A stretch of 64,000 nucleotides of DNA, from NCBI GenBank assembly GCA_045595185.1, contig JAZNZX010000067.1, positions 62,001 to 126,000 on the forward strand, in the 5' to 3' direction. The notes below the pieces were generated by a model. It saw nothing but the letters and a program-made list of their open reading frames with translations, ran no database searches and was not told the origin of the DNA. Below are positions 42,975 through 51,362 of this stretch, piece by piece. Source of the DNA: Fimenecus sp045595185 (GTDB lineage: Bacteria > Bacillota > Clostridia > Oscillospirales > Acutalibacteraceae). A program made the position numbers and the translations under genes. How positions within the stretch are numbered: the first letter of the stretch is position 1; every line of letters starts with the position of its first letter.

Positions 42975-43001
42975 GTCATTCTGAGCGTAGCGAAGAATCT
43001 C
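42975..43001. repeat. Solo GTCATTCTGAG...GAAGAATCTC element
   Basis: Single-arm copy of the interspersed element, 42975-43001. Others: 55807-55834, 61054-61080, and paired forms at 17126-17211 and 41808-41892. Confidence 0.75.
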
Positions 43002-43044
43002 AAAAAACAAAACTTAATATTGAATATTCTCAAAAATTATGGTA

Positions 43045-43229
43045 AACTTATAATTGCCAAACCAATTGAATATAAAAATGAGGGCGATTTCTATTTTTTT
43101 ATAGGGATATTTTACTCATTTTTGCATATTTGTATTATGAATTTGATAAAAACGCAAATTCTATCAATACGAATGTGCTTAATTGCCCTTTATATTGAAT
43201 TGGTTTGGCGACTATCGGAGTTTGCGTTT
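43045..43229. repeat. Large imperfect inverted repeat upstream of surface-protein gene
   Basis: 43056-43076 is complementary to 43189-43209 at 20 of 21 positions, and weaker pairing extends both inward (GGGCGATT with AATTGCCC) and outward (AAACT with AGTTT). The core spans about 155 bp and the extended structure about 185 bp. It could be a MITE-like remnant or a long RNA hairpin. Confidence 0.7.
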
Positions 43230-43230
43230 T

Positions 43231-43262
43231 TTGTGCGGCTGCTTCGGTGGTCGCACTTTTTT
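43231..43262 (+). terminator. Terminator just before the surface-protein gene
   Basis: 10-bp stem GTGCGGCTGC/GTGGTCGCAC (with G-T pairs) and a TTCG tetraloop, then TTTTTT. It ends 20 nt before the ATG at 43283, so transcripts from the left would be attenuated. Confidence 0.75.
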
Positions 43263-43282
43263 AATTTATGGAGGAAGACAAA

Positions 43283-45406
43283 ATGAAAAAAGTAAAAAAT
43301 ATTCTCGCGATTTTTTTAGCATTGATTATGAGTTTAAGTTGTTTTTCACTTGTATGCTTTGCTGAAGAAACTGAATTACAAGAACATCTTACAGAAGCTC
43401 CTGAAGGATATGTGGGAATATATACAAAGGATGACCTTGATAATATCAAACTTGATATGGCTGGTAAGTACATATTGATGAATGATATTGTCTTTGAAGA
43501 CTCCGACTATGAAAAAGGTGGAAGCTTTTACAATAGTGGAAGAGGTTGGGAACCGATAGGAACATCTTCAACTAAATTTACAGGTGTTTTTGACGGTAAC
43601 GGATATAAAATCTCAAATTTATATATTAATAATTCTAAACAAGATTACATAGGATTATTTGGTTGTATGAGTAACGCAACTATAAAAAATGTCACCTTAG
43701 AAGACGCAAACATTACAGGTAACAAATATGCTGGTGGTATTACAGGATACATTTCAAATAGTACTGTTACTAATTGTGATTATAGTGGTTTTATTGTTGG
43801 AAATAATTACATTGGTGGTATTGTGGGATATTCTTATATGGAATCAATCGTTTCCTATTGTAATACTCAAGGAATAGTTGATGGTAAGAAATATGTTGGT
43901 GGTATTGTTGGATATCAAAAATCATATACGCAGGATGACTCATATATATACAATTACATAGAATATTGTAATAATGCTGCGTTGATAAACGCAGAGTCCT
44001 ATGAAGGAGGAATCGTCGGATACTCATATTCATATGAATATGATAGTATTTATTATAGTCGCTGTTATTATGGGTATTCATATGTCCAAAATTGTTCAAA
44101 TAATGGTTCTATTAATGCGAGCGGCTCTAATGTGGGAGGAATTATTGGTTGTTCTTATGGTTCTAACGCAAACCAATATGTATACTATTGTTATAATAGC
44201 GGTAATGTAAGCGCATCGAGTTATGTTGGTGGAGTGGTCGGTAAATGTGATTCTAATTATACTAGTGTTAAACATTCTTATTCAGTAGGTTGTGTTACTG
44301 CCACATCTGATTTTGGTGGTTGTTTTGGTGAAACTCCTAAAACAAGTACCTTCTGTTACTATCTTGACGAAGCAGTTGTAAATCCAACTTGCACATCAGG
44401 AATAGCAAAAAGTGAAGACCAATTGAAAAAAGCTACAACTTTTGAACAGTGGAATTTTGATTCTATATGGACAATAGGTGGTAGAGAAGATTATCCTTAT
44501 CCTGAACTTGTTGGTGTTCCTCTTGTTTTACCAGAAGATTATGCACATAAACATGAATATACATCGGAAATCACAACTCCTGCAACACATACAACAACAG
44601 GTGTTATGACATTTATTTGTGATTGTGGTGACTCATACACGGAAACCATTGAAAAGATTACAGACCATAGTTATGAATCACTAGTTACTGCACCTACTTG
44701 TACAGAACAAGGCTACACAACATACACTTGCGAATGTGGTGACACTTATATTGATGATTATGTAGATGCAATTGGTCATAATTTTGTTAAAACAGTGACT
44801 GTTCCAACTTGTACAGAACAGGGTTATACAACATACACTTGTGAATGTGGTGAAAGTTATACTCGTGACTATGTAAGTGCGATAGGTCACAACTATACAT
44901 CAAAAATAACAATTCCAGCAACACATTTAACAACAGGTGTTGAAACATTCACTTGTCCTTGTGGTGACACATACACAGAAATAATTGCAAAGACAACTGA
45001 ACACACATACAACGCAGTAATAAATGAACCTACTTGTACTGAGCAAGGTTATACAACATACACTTGCGAATGTGGTGACAATTACATTGATGATTTTGTA
45101 GATGCTCTTAGTCACACTCCTGCAAATGTAGTTGAAGAAAATTATGTTGCTCCTACTTGTACAGAAAATGGAAGTAAAGATGTAGTTACATACTGTTCTG
45201 TATGTGATGAAGAAATAAATCGTGAAACAGTTGTTCTCAATGCAACAGGACATAATGTAGGTGATGACGGTAATTGCAATATATGTGACGAACTTATTTG
45301 TAAACACAACTGTCATAAAGGTGGTTTCTTCTGGAAACTCACTCTTTTCTTCAACAAACTTTTCCGCACAAACAAATACTGTTCTTGCGGTGTAGCTCAT
45401 TATTGA
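43283..45406 (+). CDS. Secreted GLUG-repeat protein with Cys-rich repeats and conserved-looking tail
   Basis: 707 residues. Signal peptide (about 1-27, ending SLVCFA|EE). About 60-370: beta-helix-like GLUG repeats of the form YIGGIVGYS, IGLFGCM, VGGIIGCSY. About 430-620: five ~37-48-residue repeats centred on CTEQGYTTYTCECGDTY...GHNF, each with paired cysteines. Then CTENGSKDVVTYCSVCDEE, GHNVGDDGNCNICDE, and a terminal CKHNCHKGGFFWKLTLFFNK...CSCGVAHY tail with an amphipathic helix between Cys pairs. No LPXTG motif. Probably surface adhesion or carbohydrate binding. GGAGG is 8 nt before the ATG. Confidence 0.85.
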   Translation: MKKVKNILAIFLALIMSLSCFSLVCFAEETELQEHLTEAPEGYVGIYTKDDLDNIKLDMAGKYILMNDIVFEDSDYEKGGSFYNSGRGWEPIGTSSTKFTGVFDGNGYKISNLYINNSKQDYIGLFGCMSNATIKNVTLEDANITGNKYAGGITGYISNSTVTNCDYSGFIVGNNYIGGIVGYSYMESIVSYCNTQGIVDGKKYVGGIVGYQKSYTQDDSYIYNYIEYCNNAALINAESYEGGIVGYSYSYEYDSIYYSRCYYGYSYVQNCSNNGSINASGSNVGGIIGCSYGSNANQYVYYCYNSGNVSASSYVGGVVGKCDSNYTSVKHSYSVGCVTATSDFGGCFGETPKTSTFCYYLDEAVVNPTCTSGIAKSEDQLKKATTFEQWNFDSIWTIGGREDYPYPELVGVPLVLPEDYAHKHEYTSEITTPATHTTTGVMTFICDCGDSYTETIEKITDHSYESLVTAPTCTEQGYTTYTCECGDTYIDDYVDAIGHNFVKTVTVPTCTEQGYTTYTCECGESYTRDYVSAIGHNYTSKITIPATHLTTGVETFTCPCGDTYTEIIAKTTEHTYNAVINEPTCTEQGYTTYTCECGDNYIDDFVDALSHTPANVVEENYVAPTCTENGSKDVVTYCSVCDEEINRETVVLNATGHNVGDDGNCNICDELICKHNCHKGGFFWKLTLFFNKLFRTNKYCSCGVAHY
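44696..45105 (+). repeat. Coding DNA repeats in the surface-protein gene
   Basis: Three strongly similar units (about 44696-44770, 44805-44885, 45029-45105) encode the CTEQGYTTYTCECG repeat and are near-identical in their central bases, giving a substrate for expansion or contraction by recombination. Confidence 0.75.
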
Positions 45407-45420
45407 TATAAAAAAACATT

Positions 45421-45495
45421 GTAGGGGACGATGCCCACATCGCCCCGTAGGTTAATATGAAACTATTTCGGGCGGATGTGGGCATCCGCCCCTAC
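45421..45495. repeat. Head-to-head pair of GTAGGGG-family hairpins
   Basis: Forward copy 45421-45447 (arms with CGATG/CATCG) and reverse copy 45469-45495 (GGGCGGATG/CATCCGCCC), giving an inverted pair of about 75 bp between the surface-protein gene and ilvD. Confidence 0.8.
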
Positions 45496-45545
45496 TTTTT
45501 TGTCATTTTTAGCAATGCGAGGCCGTTGTTTTTTCCTTTTACCCC

Positions 45546-45574
45546 TTGAAAAATCTGTTACATAAGTATAAAAT
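45546..45574 (+). promoter_or_regulatory. Promoter for ilvD
   Basis: TTGAAA (45546-45551), 17-bp spacer, TAAAAT (45569-45574), about 89 bp before the ilvD ATG; the leader contains the hairpin repeat at 45588-45640. Confidence 0.6.
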
Positions 45575-45587
45575 ATATTGTATGTTG

Positions 45588-45640
45588 CCTCCCTTGTCAA
45601 AGGGAGGGGGACCACCGAAGGTGGTGGAGGGATTCATTCC
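45588..45640. repeat. CTCCCTTGT/ACCACC hairpin repeat in ilvD leader
   Basis: Hairpin CCTCCCTT-GTCA-AAGGGAGG (45588-45607) and hairpin ACCACC-GAA-GGTGGT (45611-45625), then GGAGGGATTCATTC. Same family as 14045-14151. Confidence 0.75.
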
Positions 45641-45662
45641 CTTATATTTAGGAGGACTCATT

Positions 45663-47336
45663 ATGAATTTAAGAAGTGAAAATGTATTAAGAGGTGTCGA
45701 AAGAGCACCTAACAGAAGCCTTTTCTATGCAATGGGCTATACTAAGGAAGAAATCGAAAGACCATTGATTGCTGTTGTGTCTGCACACAGTGAAATTGTT
45801 CCTGGTCATATTCATCTCGATAAGGTTACAGAAGCTGTTAAAGCTGGTGTTCGTATGGCAGGTGGTACTCCTGTTATGGTTCCTGCAATCGGTGTTTGTG
45901 ATGGTATCGCTATGGGTCACGTTGGTATGAAATACTCACTTGCATCTCGTGAACTTATTGCAGATAGCGTTGAAACAATGATTATGGCACACGGTTTTGA
46001 CGGTGCTGTTCTTGTTCCTAACTGTGACAAGATTGTTCCGGGTATGATTATGGCAGCTGTTCGTCTTAATATCCCTGCAGTTGTATGTTCAGGCGGACCT
46101 ATGATGTCAGGCCTTATTGACGGTGTTGAAACATCGCTTTCAAAAATGTTTGAAGCAGTCGGTGCTAAAAAAGCAGGTATTATCGACGATTGCAAACTTT
46201 GTGAATTTGAAGAAAATGTATGTCCGGGTTGTGGCTCTTGTTCAGGTATGTACACAGCAAACTCTATGAACTGTCTTGCAGAGGCTGTTGGTATTGCTCT
46301 TCCCGGTAACGGTACAATTCCTGCAGTACATAGCGGTCGTATTCAGCTTGCAAAGCACGCAGGTATGGCAATTATGAACCTTGTTAAGAATGACATCAAG
46401 GCTCGCGATATTATCAACGAAAAGTCAATCCGTAATGCTCTTGCTTGCGATATGGCTCTTGGTTGTTCTTCAAACAGCGTTCTTCATCTTCTTGCTATTG
46501 CTAATGAAGCAGAAGTTCCTGTTGATTTACATATGTTCAATGAAATCAGTGCAAAAGTGCCTAACCTTTGTCACCTTGCACCTGCAGGCGGAACACATAT
46601 GCACGACCTTAACAACGCAGGTGGTATTCCTGCTGTTCAGGCTGAGCTTGCAAAGAAAAACCTTCTTGATTTGTCACTTATTACTGCGACAGGTAAAACA
46701 GTCGGTGAAAATATTGAAGGTGCTTATATTAAGAATACGGATGCAATCCGTCCAATTGATAACCCATATAGTGAAACAGGTGGTATCGCAATTCTTTGGG
46801 GTAATATTGCAAAAGATGGTTGCGTAGTAAAGAGAAGTGCTGTTGCTCCTGAAATGCTTTGCCATTCAGGTCCTGCAAGAGTATTTGATTCCGAAGATGC
46901 TGCTATCGATGCAATCTACAACGGAAAAATCGTTGATGGTGATGTTGTTGTTATTCGTTACGAAGGCCCTGTTGGTGGTCCTGGTATGAGGGAAATGCTC
47001 AATCCAACTTCAGCACTTGCAGGTATGAAGCTTGACAAGACTGTTGCTCTTATTACTGATGGTCGTTTCAGTGGTGCATCTCGTGGTGCTTCAATCGGTC
47101 ACGTTTCACCTGAAGCTGCTGCAGGCGGTGAAATCGGTCTTATTTACGAAGGCGATATTATCGAAATCAATATCCCTGAAAGCAAAATCAATGTTCAGGT
47201 TTCTGACGAAGAGCTTGAAAGCAGAAGAAAATCTTATGTTAAGCCTGAACCAAATGTTAAGTCAGGTTGGCTTGCTCGTTACTCAACACTCGTTTCATCA
47301 GCAAAAGACGGTGCTGTTATGAAAAAGGTATTCTGA
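45663..47336 (+). CDS. ilvD: Dihydroxy-acid dehydratase IlvD
   Basis: IlvD dehydrates dihydroxy acids to the 2-keto acid precursors of valine, leucine and isoleucine, using an Fe-S cluster. The 557-residue protein has VPNCDKIVPGM, CPGCGSCSGMYTANSMNCL (cluster cysteines), ALGCSSNSVLHLLAIA, and the C-terminal TDGRFSGASRG with GHVSPEAAAGG. The ATG at 45663 follows AGGAGG (45650-45655). No other ilv/leu gene is nearby and no T-box leader is seen, so this is a standalone copy. IlvD/EDD relatives act on sugar acids, but the motifs and length fit IlvD. Confidence 0.93.
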   Translation: MNLRSENVLRGVERAPNRSLFYAMGYTKEEIERPLIAVVSAHSEIVPGHIHLDKVTEAVKAGVRMAGGTPVMVPAIGVCDGIAMGHVGMKYSLASRELIADSVETMIMAHGFDGAVLVPNCDKIVPGMIMAAVRLNIPAVVCSGGPMMSGLIDGVETSLSKMFEAVGAKKAGIIDDCKLCEFEENVCPGCGSCSGMYTANSMNCLAEAVGIALPGNGTIPAVHSGRIQLAKHAGMAIMNLVKNDIKARDIINEKSIRNALACDMALGCSSNSVLHLLAIANEAEVPVDLHMFNEISAKVPNLCHLAPAGGTHMHDLNNAGGIPAVQAELAKKNLLDLSLITATGKTVGENIEGAYIKNTDAIRPIDNPYSETGGIAILWGNIAKDGCVVKRSAVAPEMLCHSGPARVFDSEDAAIDAIYNGKIVDGDVVVIRYEGPVGGPGMREMLNPTSALAGMKLDKTVALITDGRFSGASRGASIGHVSPEAAAGGEIGLIYEGDIIEINIPESKINVQVSDEELESRRKSYVKPEPNVKSGWLARYSTLVSSAKDGAVMKKVF

Positions 47337-47338
47337 TT

Positions 47339-48091
47339 ATGTCAAAGGTTGTAAAAATCAAATCACAACTTAAACAAGAGAAGAATAAGTCCTTTCTAAA
47401 GGTTGTTTTGTCACTTTTTCTTGCAATTTTGTTTGCTGTATTTGGCTTAGTAACACTTTTTGCAATTCTGCTGAAAAAATCAACATTACATATGGCAATT
47501 CCTGTTATATTTATTCTGTTGGCTTTTGCAGGACTGATTGTTTTCCTTGTTTTTAAAAAGGAATACGGTATTTTACAGTCAGGCGTTCGCGGTGAAGAAA
47601 CAACACTTAAAATTTTGCGAAAGCTTCCTAAAGAATTTACAGTTCTTACTAACCCTGTTATTCATAATCGTGGTGCTGTCAACGAACTTGATTTTGTTGT
47701 TGTCAGTAAAAACGGAGTTTTTATCATTGAAAGTAAAAATTATCGTGGAATAGTTTGCGGTAAAACATCAAATTCAAACTGGAAACAGATTAAACACGGT
47801 AAAAATGGTAAAACCTTTGAAAAGGAAGTTTCAAATCCTGCAAAACAGTCGTTCCGTCAGAAAAGGCGACTTGAGGAATTGTTCAGGGATTTGCGTATAA
47901 CTGCCACCGTTTATCCTGTTTTGTATTTCGTTGATGATAGAACTGAACTTAAAATTCAGGATGATGCAGACTTGAATATTGCAATAATAAATGATGAAAA
48001 TACTTTGCTTCAGTTTATTCAAAATACCAAAGGCAGAGAAAAAGTAAGTTCAGAGGAGCTTGCAAAAATAATAAGACAATTTAAAAGATAA
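47339..48091 (+). CDS. Membrane-anchored NERD-domain protein
   Basis: 250 residues: two N-terminal hydrophobic helices (about 23-45 and 52-72), then a nuclease-related NERD domain with GVRGEETTLKIL, NELDFVVVSKNGVFIIESKNYRG and a C-terminal helix. The D...ExK pattern (ELDFVVV, IIESKNY) resembles restriction-like nuclease cores. Start ATG 47339 is 3 bp after ilvD. Function of such proteins in Firmicutes is not established; DNA handling at the membrane is a guess. Confidence 0.82.
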   Translation: MSKVVKIKSQLKQEKNKSFLKVVLSLFLAILFAVFGLVTLFAILLKKSTLHMAIPVIFILLAFAGLIVFLVFKKEYGILQSGVRGEETTLKILRKLPKEFTVLTNPVIHNRGAVNELDFVVVSKNGVFIIESKNYRGIVCGKTSNSNWKQIKHGKNGKTFEKEVSNPAKQSFRQKRRLEELFRDLRITATVYPVLYFVDDRTELKIQDDADLNIAIINDENTLLQFIQNTKGREKVSSEELAKIIRQFKR

Positions 48092-48119
48092 CATATTGTC
48101 CATAATGTCAGCATATTTT
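48091..48119 (+). promoter_or_regulatory. SigE-like promoter before spoIVFA-type gene
   Basis: ACATATT (48091-48097), 14-bp spacer, CATATTTT (48112-48119). This resembles the mother-cell SigE consensus (about KMATATT, 14-15 bp, CATACAHT). It starts at the last base of the upstream stop codon. A purely A/T-rich coincidence is possible. Confidence 0.45.
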
Positions 48120-48133
48120 TAAGTGGTGATATT

Positions 48134-48868
48134 ATGGACAATGATTTTTACGAAAGAAGCCCAAAAAGAAGCAAGAAAAAAGCTTCAGACAAGCAGAATG
48201 TAATGGCAAAGGTGATTGCTGTTCAGCTTGTTTTATCTCTTATGGTGTCGGGAATTATCTTCGGTGTTTGCAGAACTGAAAGCAACTTGTCAAAAAGCAT
48301 AAAAGAATTTTACTGCGAAATATGTAAAACCGATATTGCAGTTTCAGCAATTTTCGGCACATTGAAGGGTGTTGTAAAACAAACTTTTGCACCTACATTG
48401 GAAGAAAACACATCAGGAGAAACAACAGAAGAATCAGGGGAAAAGGCAGACTTTTCTCCTGTTTTTTTAACAGTAAAATTTACTGAACCTATTAAAATAA
48501 ATTATGTTTCTTCTAATTTCGGTTATCGCGTAAGTCCCATAACACAAAAATACTCATTACACAAGGGGATTGACATACCTGCCGATAAAAACACCTCAAT
48601 TTATGCTGTATATGACGGAATAATTGAAAAAGCAGAATACAATAGCATAAACGGAAATTATATTGTAATCCAGCATAGCGAGTCCTTAAAAACCACATAT
48701 AACCATTGTGATAAATTGCTTGTAACAGAAGGAGACAAAGTCCAAAAAGGTGAAAAAATAGCTCTCGTTGGGTCGACAGGCTATTCAACAGGTAATCATC
48801 TTCACTTTGAAACAATTCTTAACGGTAAATATGTGAATCCTTTGTGGGTGCTTGAATATGGTACTTAA
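48134..48868 (+). CDS. M23 (LytM-type) membrane protein, SpoIVFA-like
   Basis: 244 residues: a basic cytoplasmic start, one membrane helix (about 24-44), a linker, and a C-terminal M23 domain with SNFGYRVSPITQKYSLHKGIDIP, TTYNHCDKLLVTEGDKVQKGE and STGNHLHFE. The zinc ligands HxxxD and HxH are retained, so it may be an active endopeptidase, unlike typical SpoIVFA. It overlaps the SpoIVFB-type gene, matching the spoIVFA-spoIVFB order, where FA holds FB inactive. SpoIIQ-like is an alternative. Confidence 0.78.
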   Translation: MDNDFYERSPKRSKKKASDKQNVMAKVIAVQLVLSLMVSGIIFGVCRTESNLSKSIKEFYCEICKTDIAVSAIFGTLKGVVKQTFAPTLEENTSGETTEESGEKADFSPVFLTVKFTEPIKINYVSSNFGYRVSPITQKYSLHKGIDIPADKNTSIYAVYDGIIEKAEYNSINGNYIVIQHSESLKTTYNHCDKLLVTEGDKVQKGEKIALVGSTGYSTGNHLHFETILNGKYVNPLWVLEYGT

Positions 48869-49463
48869 TTTGTACGGAATAAAGGTGGAAATTACATTTT
48901 TATTTATCGCTTTTATTTCCTTTGTCATTTCACTTGATGCACCATCAAATGTTCTTATAACCTTATTTGTTTCATTGTTACACGAAACAGGTCATCTTGT
49001 TATGATGATTTCCCTGAAAAACAAACCGGAAAAGGTAAGGTTTGAGCTGACAGGGATAAATATAATAAGAAATCAGTCAACTGTAATAAGTACAAAAAAT
49101 GAAATACTCATTTCATTTGGCGGGCCCCTAATCAATGGTTTAATGACTATAATCAGTTGTGTTTTATTCCAATTTTATAATAGTGAAATAGTGGTTACAT
49201 TTGCTTGTATAAATCTTATCCTTATGACCTTTAATCTGTTACCAATAAAGAAACTTGATGGGGGACGAATACTTTATTTTCTTTTGTCAATAAGATTTGA
49301 TTTTATGCTTTGTTCAAAAATATTAAAGGCAACATCTCTGGTTTTTATTTCTGTAATTTTCATTTGGGGACTATATATTTTTGTTGTCAGCAATTGCAAT
49401 TTTTCCTTGATTATAATTGCAGTTTTTCTTTTAATTTCATACTTTAACGATAATGAATATTGA
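48858..49463 (+). CDS. spoIVFB: Site-2 protease, SpoIVFB-like (pro-SigK processing)
   Basis: 201-residue polytopic M50 protease. HExxH zinc motif LLHETGHLVMM (about residues 36-46) and the third-ligand motif NLLPIKKLDGGRIL lie in membrane segments. In Bacillus SpoIVFB cuts the pro-sequence of SigK inside the mother-cell membrane; a pro-SigK is encoded in this window at 40424. The ATG at 48858 overlaps the upstream gene by 11 bp; an upstream TTG (48852) would add two residues. Synteny with the next radical-SAM gene is as in other Clostridia. Confidence 0.85.
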   Translation: MVLNLYGIKVEITFLFIAFISFVISLDAPSNVLITLFVSLLHETGHLVMMISLKNKPEKVRFELTGINIIRNQSTVISTKNEILISFGGPLINGLMTIISCVLFQFYNSEIVVTFACINLILMTFNLLPIKKLDGGRILYFLLSIRFDFMLCSKILKATSLVFISVIFIWGLYIFVVSNCNFSLIIIAVFLLISYFNDNEY

Positions 49464-49517
49464 AATAAAAATCAAATTATAGTAAAATAATTTAAATAAC
49501 TTTTTGTGAGGTCAATT

Positions 49518-51362
49518 ATGGTAAAAAAAGAAGTTGAAAAATTACTTAAAAAGGTTCAAAAGCCTGCAAGATACACAGGTGGCGAACTTAATAGTGTTAC
49601 AAAAAACAAAGAGGATGTAAAACTTCGATATGCATTCTGTTTTCCTGATAATTACGAAATCGGTATGTCCCATCTTGGTATGAAGATTTTATACAGTCTT
49701 GTAAACGCAAGAAGCGACGCTTGGTGCGAAAGAGTTTTTGCACCTTGGGAAGATATGGAAGCACTTATGTGTGAAAATAATGTTAAACTCTATGCACTTG
49801 AAAGTGGAGACAGTCTTGATGAGTTCGACCTTGTTGGTTTTACATTACAATACGAATTGAGTTATACCAATGTTCTTAATATGCTCAGTTTAGGTGGAAT
49901 TCCTGTTCTTAAAAAGGACAGAACAAGCCTTACACCTATTGTAATAGCAGGTGGACCTTGTGTTTGTAACCCTGAGCCAATGGTAGATTTTATTGATATT
50001 TTCTTGCCCGGTGAAGGAGAAGAAGTGACAAACGAGCTTATTGACCTTTTAATCGAGCATAAGGAAAAAGGCTCAACAAGACTTGAATTTTTGCGAGAAG
50101 CTGCAAAAATCGAAGGTGTTTATGTACCTGAATTTTATAATGTGGATTATAACGAAGACGGTACAATTAAAGCTGTTGAAAATTTTGAAACAGCACCTGC
50201 AAAGGTTAAGAAAAGAATTATATCTGACCTTGATTCAGCACACTATCCAAAGGATTTTGTTGTTCCATTTATAGATGTAGTTCAGGACAGAACTGTTGGC
50301 GAGGTATTTCGTGGTTGTATTCGTGGTTGTCGTTTTTGTCAGGCAGGGTTTATTTACAGACCAATTCGCGAAAAATCACCTGATACTATTAATGAACAAT
50401 GCAGAAACATAAGTGATGCAACAGGTTATGATGAAATTTCACTTTGCTCACTTTCTACAAGTGACTATACTAATATCGAAAAACTTATTCCAATGCTTTT
50501 TGATTGGGCATTAAAAGAAAACATCAATGTTTCATTACCGTCATTAAGAGTTGATAATTTTTCGGATGAACTTATGGAAGAACTCAAAAAAGTCCGTCGT
50601 AGCGGTCTTACATTTGCTCCTGAGGCAGGTACACAAAGACTTCGTGATGCTATAAATAAAAATGTTACTGAAGAAGAAGTTCTCCGTACAGCACTTAAAG
50701 CCTTTGACGGTGGTTGGACAAGCGTTAAACTTTACTTTATGATAGGACTTCCCACAGAAACTCTTGATGACATCAAGGGTATTTGTGACCTTGCACAAAA
50801 GGTTGTGGATACATTTTATCGTAATCCTAATAAGCCAAAAGGTAAAGGTGTTCAGGTGAATGTAAGCTGTGCGTCTTTCGTACCAAAACCATTTACACCG
50901 TTTCAATGGGAGCCACAGGATACTGCCGAAATGCTTATCGAAAAGCAAAAGGTTTTGCTTTCAAGTACAACGAGCAGAAAAATTTCAATCAGTTATCATC
51001 AGTCAGATACATCTGTTCTTGAAGGTGTATTGGCTCGTGGTGACCGTCGTCTTGGTAATGTTATTTACAAGGCTTGGCAAAAGGACTGTAAGTTTGATAG
51101 CTGGGATGAATTCTTTGATTTCAATAAATGGCGTGAAGCATTTAATGAATGTAATTTGACAACAGAATTCTATGCAAATCGTCGCAGAGATTATACGGAA
51201 ATTCTTCCTTGGGATATTATGGATTACGGTATCCGTAAAGAATTCCTTGTTGAGGAAAATAAAAAAGCACATGAAAGTGTAACAACACCACACTGTCGAA
51301 TCAAATGCTCTGCTTGTGGTGCAAATAAATTGAACGGAGGTAAATGTGATGCCAGAAGTTAA
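49518..51362 (+). CDS. Radical-SAM protein of the TIGR03960 type
   Basis: 614 residues. N-terminal B12-binding-like domain (YAFCFPDNYEIGMSHLGMKIL, PIVIAGGPCVCNPEPM) followed by a radical-SAM core with the cluster motif CIRGCRFC and ISLCSLSTSDYTNIEKL. A Cys-rich end (CRIKCSACGANKLNGGKC) follows. The family's reaction is not established to my knowledge. It overlaps the next gene by 14 bp, the constant partner in this family. Start ATG 49518 follows GTGAGGT. Confidence 0.9.
   Translation: MVKKEVEKLLKKVQKPARYTGGELNSVTKNKEDVKLRYAFCFPDNYEIGMSHLGMKILYSLVNARSDAWCERVFAPWEDMEALMCENNVKLYALESGDSLDEFDLVGFTLQYELSYTNVLNMLSLGGIPVLKKDRTSLTPIVIAGGPCVCNPEPMVDFIDIFLPGEGEEVTNELIDLLIEHKEKGSTRLEFLREAAKIEGVYVPEFYNVDYNEDGTIKAVENFETAPAKVKKRIISDLDSAHYPKDFVVPFIDVVQDRTVGEVFRGCIRGCRFCQAGFIYRPIREKSPDTINEQCRNISDATGYDEISLCSLSTSDYTNIEKLIPMLFDWALKENINVSLPSLRVDNFSDELMEELKKVRRSGLTFAPEAGTQRLRDAINKNVTEEEVLRTALKAFDGGWTSVKLYFMIGLPTETLDDIKGICDLAQKVVDTFYRNPNKPKGKGVQVNVSCASFVPKPFTPFQWEPQDTAEMLIEKQKVLLSSTTSRKISISYHQSDTSVLEGVLARGDRRLGNVIYKAWQKDCKFDSWDEFFDFNKWREAFNECNLTTEFYANRRRDYTEILPWDIMDYGIRKEFLVEENKKAHESVTTPHCRIKCSACGANKLNGGKCDARS

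Noticed and set aside
42825..43286. Plus-strand 153-codon frame between the DUF3021 and surface-protein genes
   Set aside because: It crosses a palindrome, the GTCATTCTGAG element, the inverted repeat and a terminator, and overlaps two real genes.
44696..45105. Regular repeats considered as a CRISPR array
   Set aside because: Repeats are in frame, encode a Cys module and have no unique spacers; no cas genes nearby.
45575..45662. T-box or amino-acid riboswitch in the ilvD leader
   Set aside because: No T-box core or specifier stem seen; the leader is occupied by the dispersed hairpin repeat.
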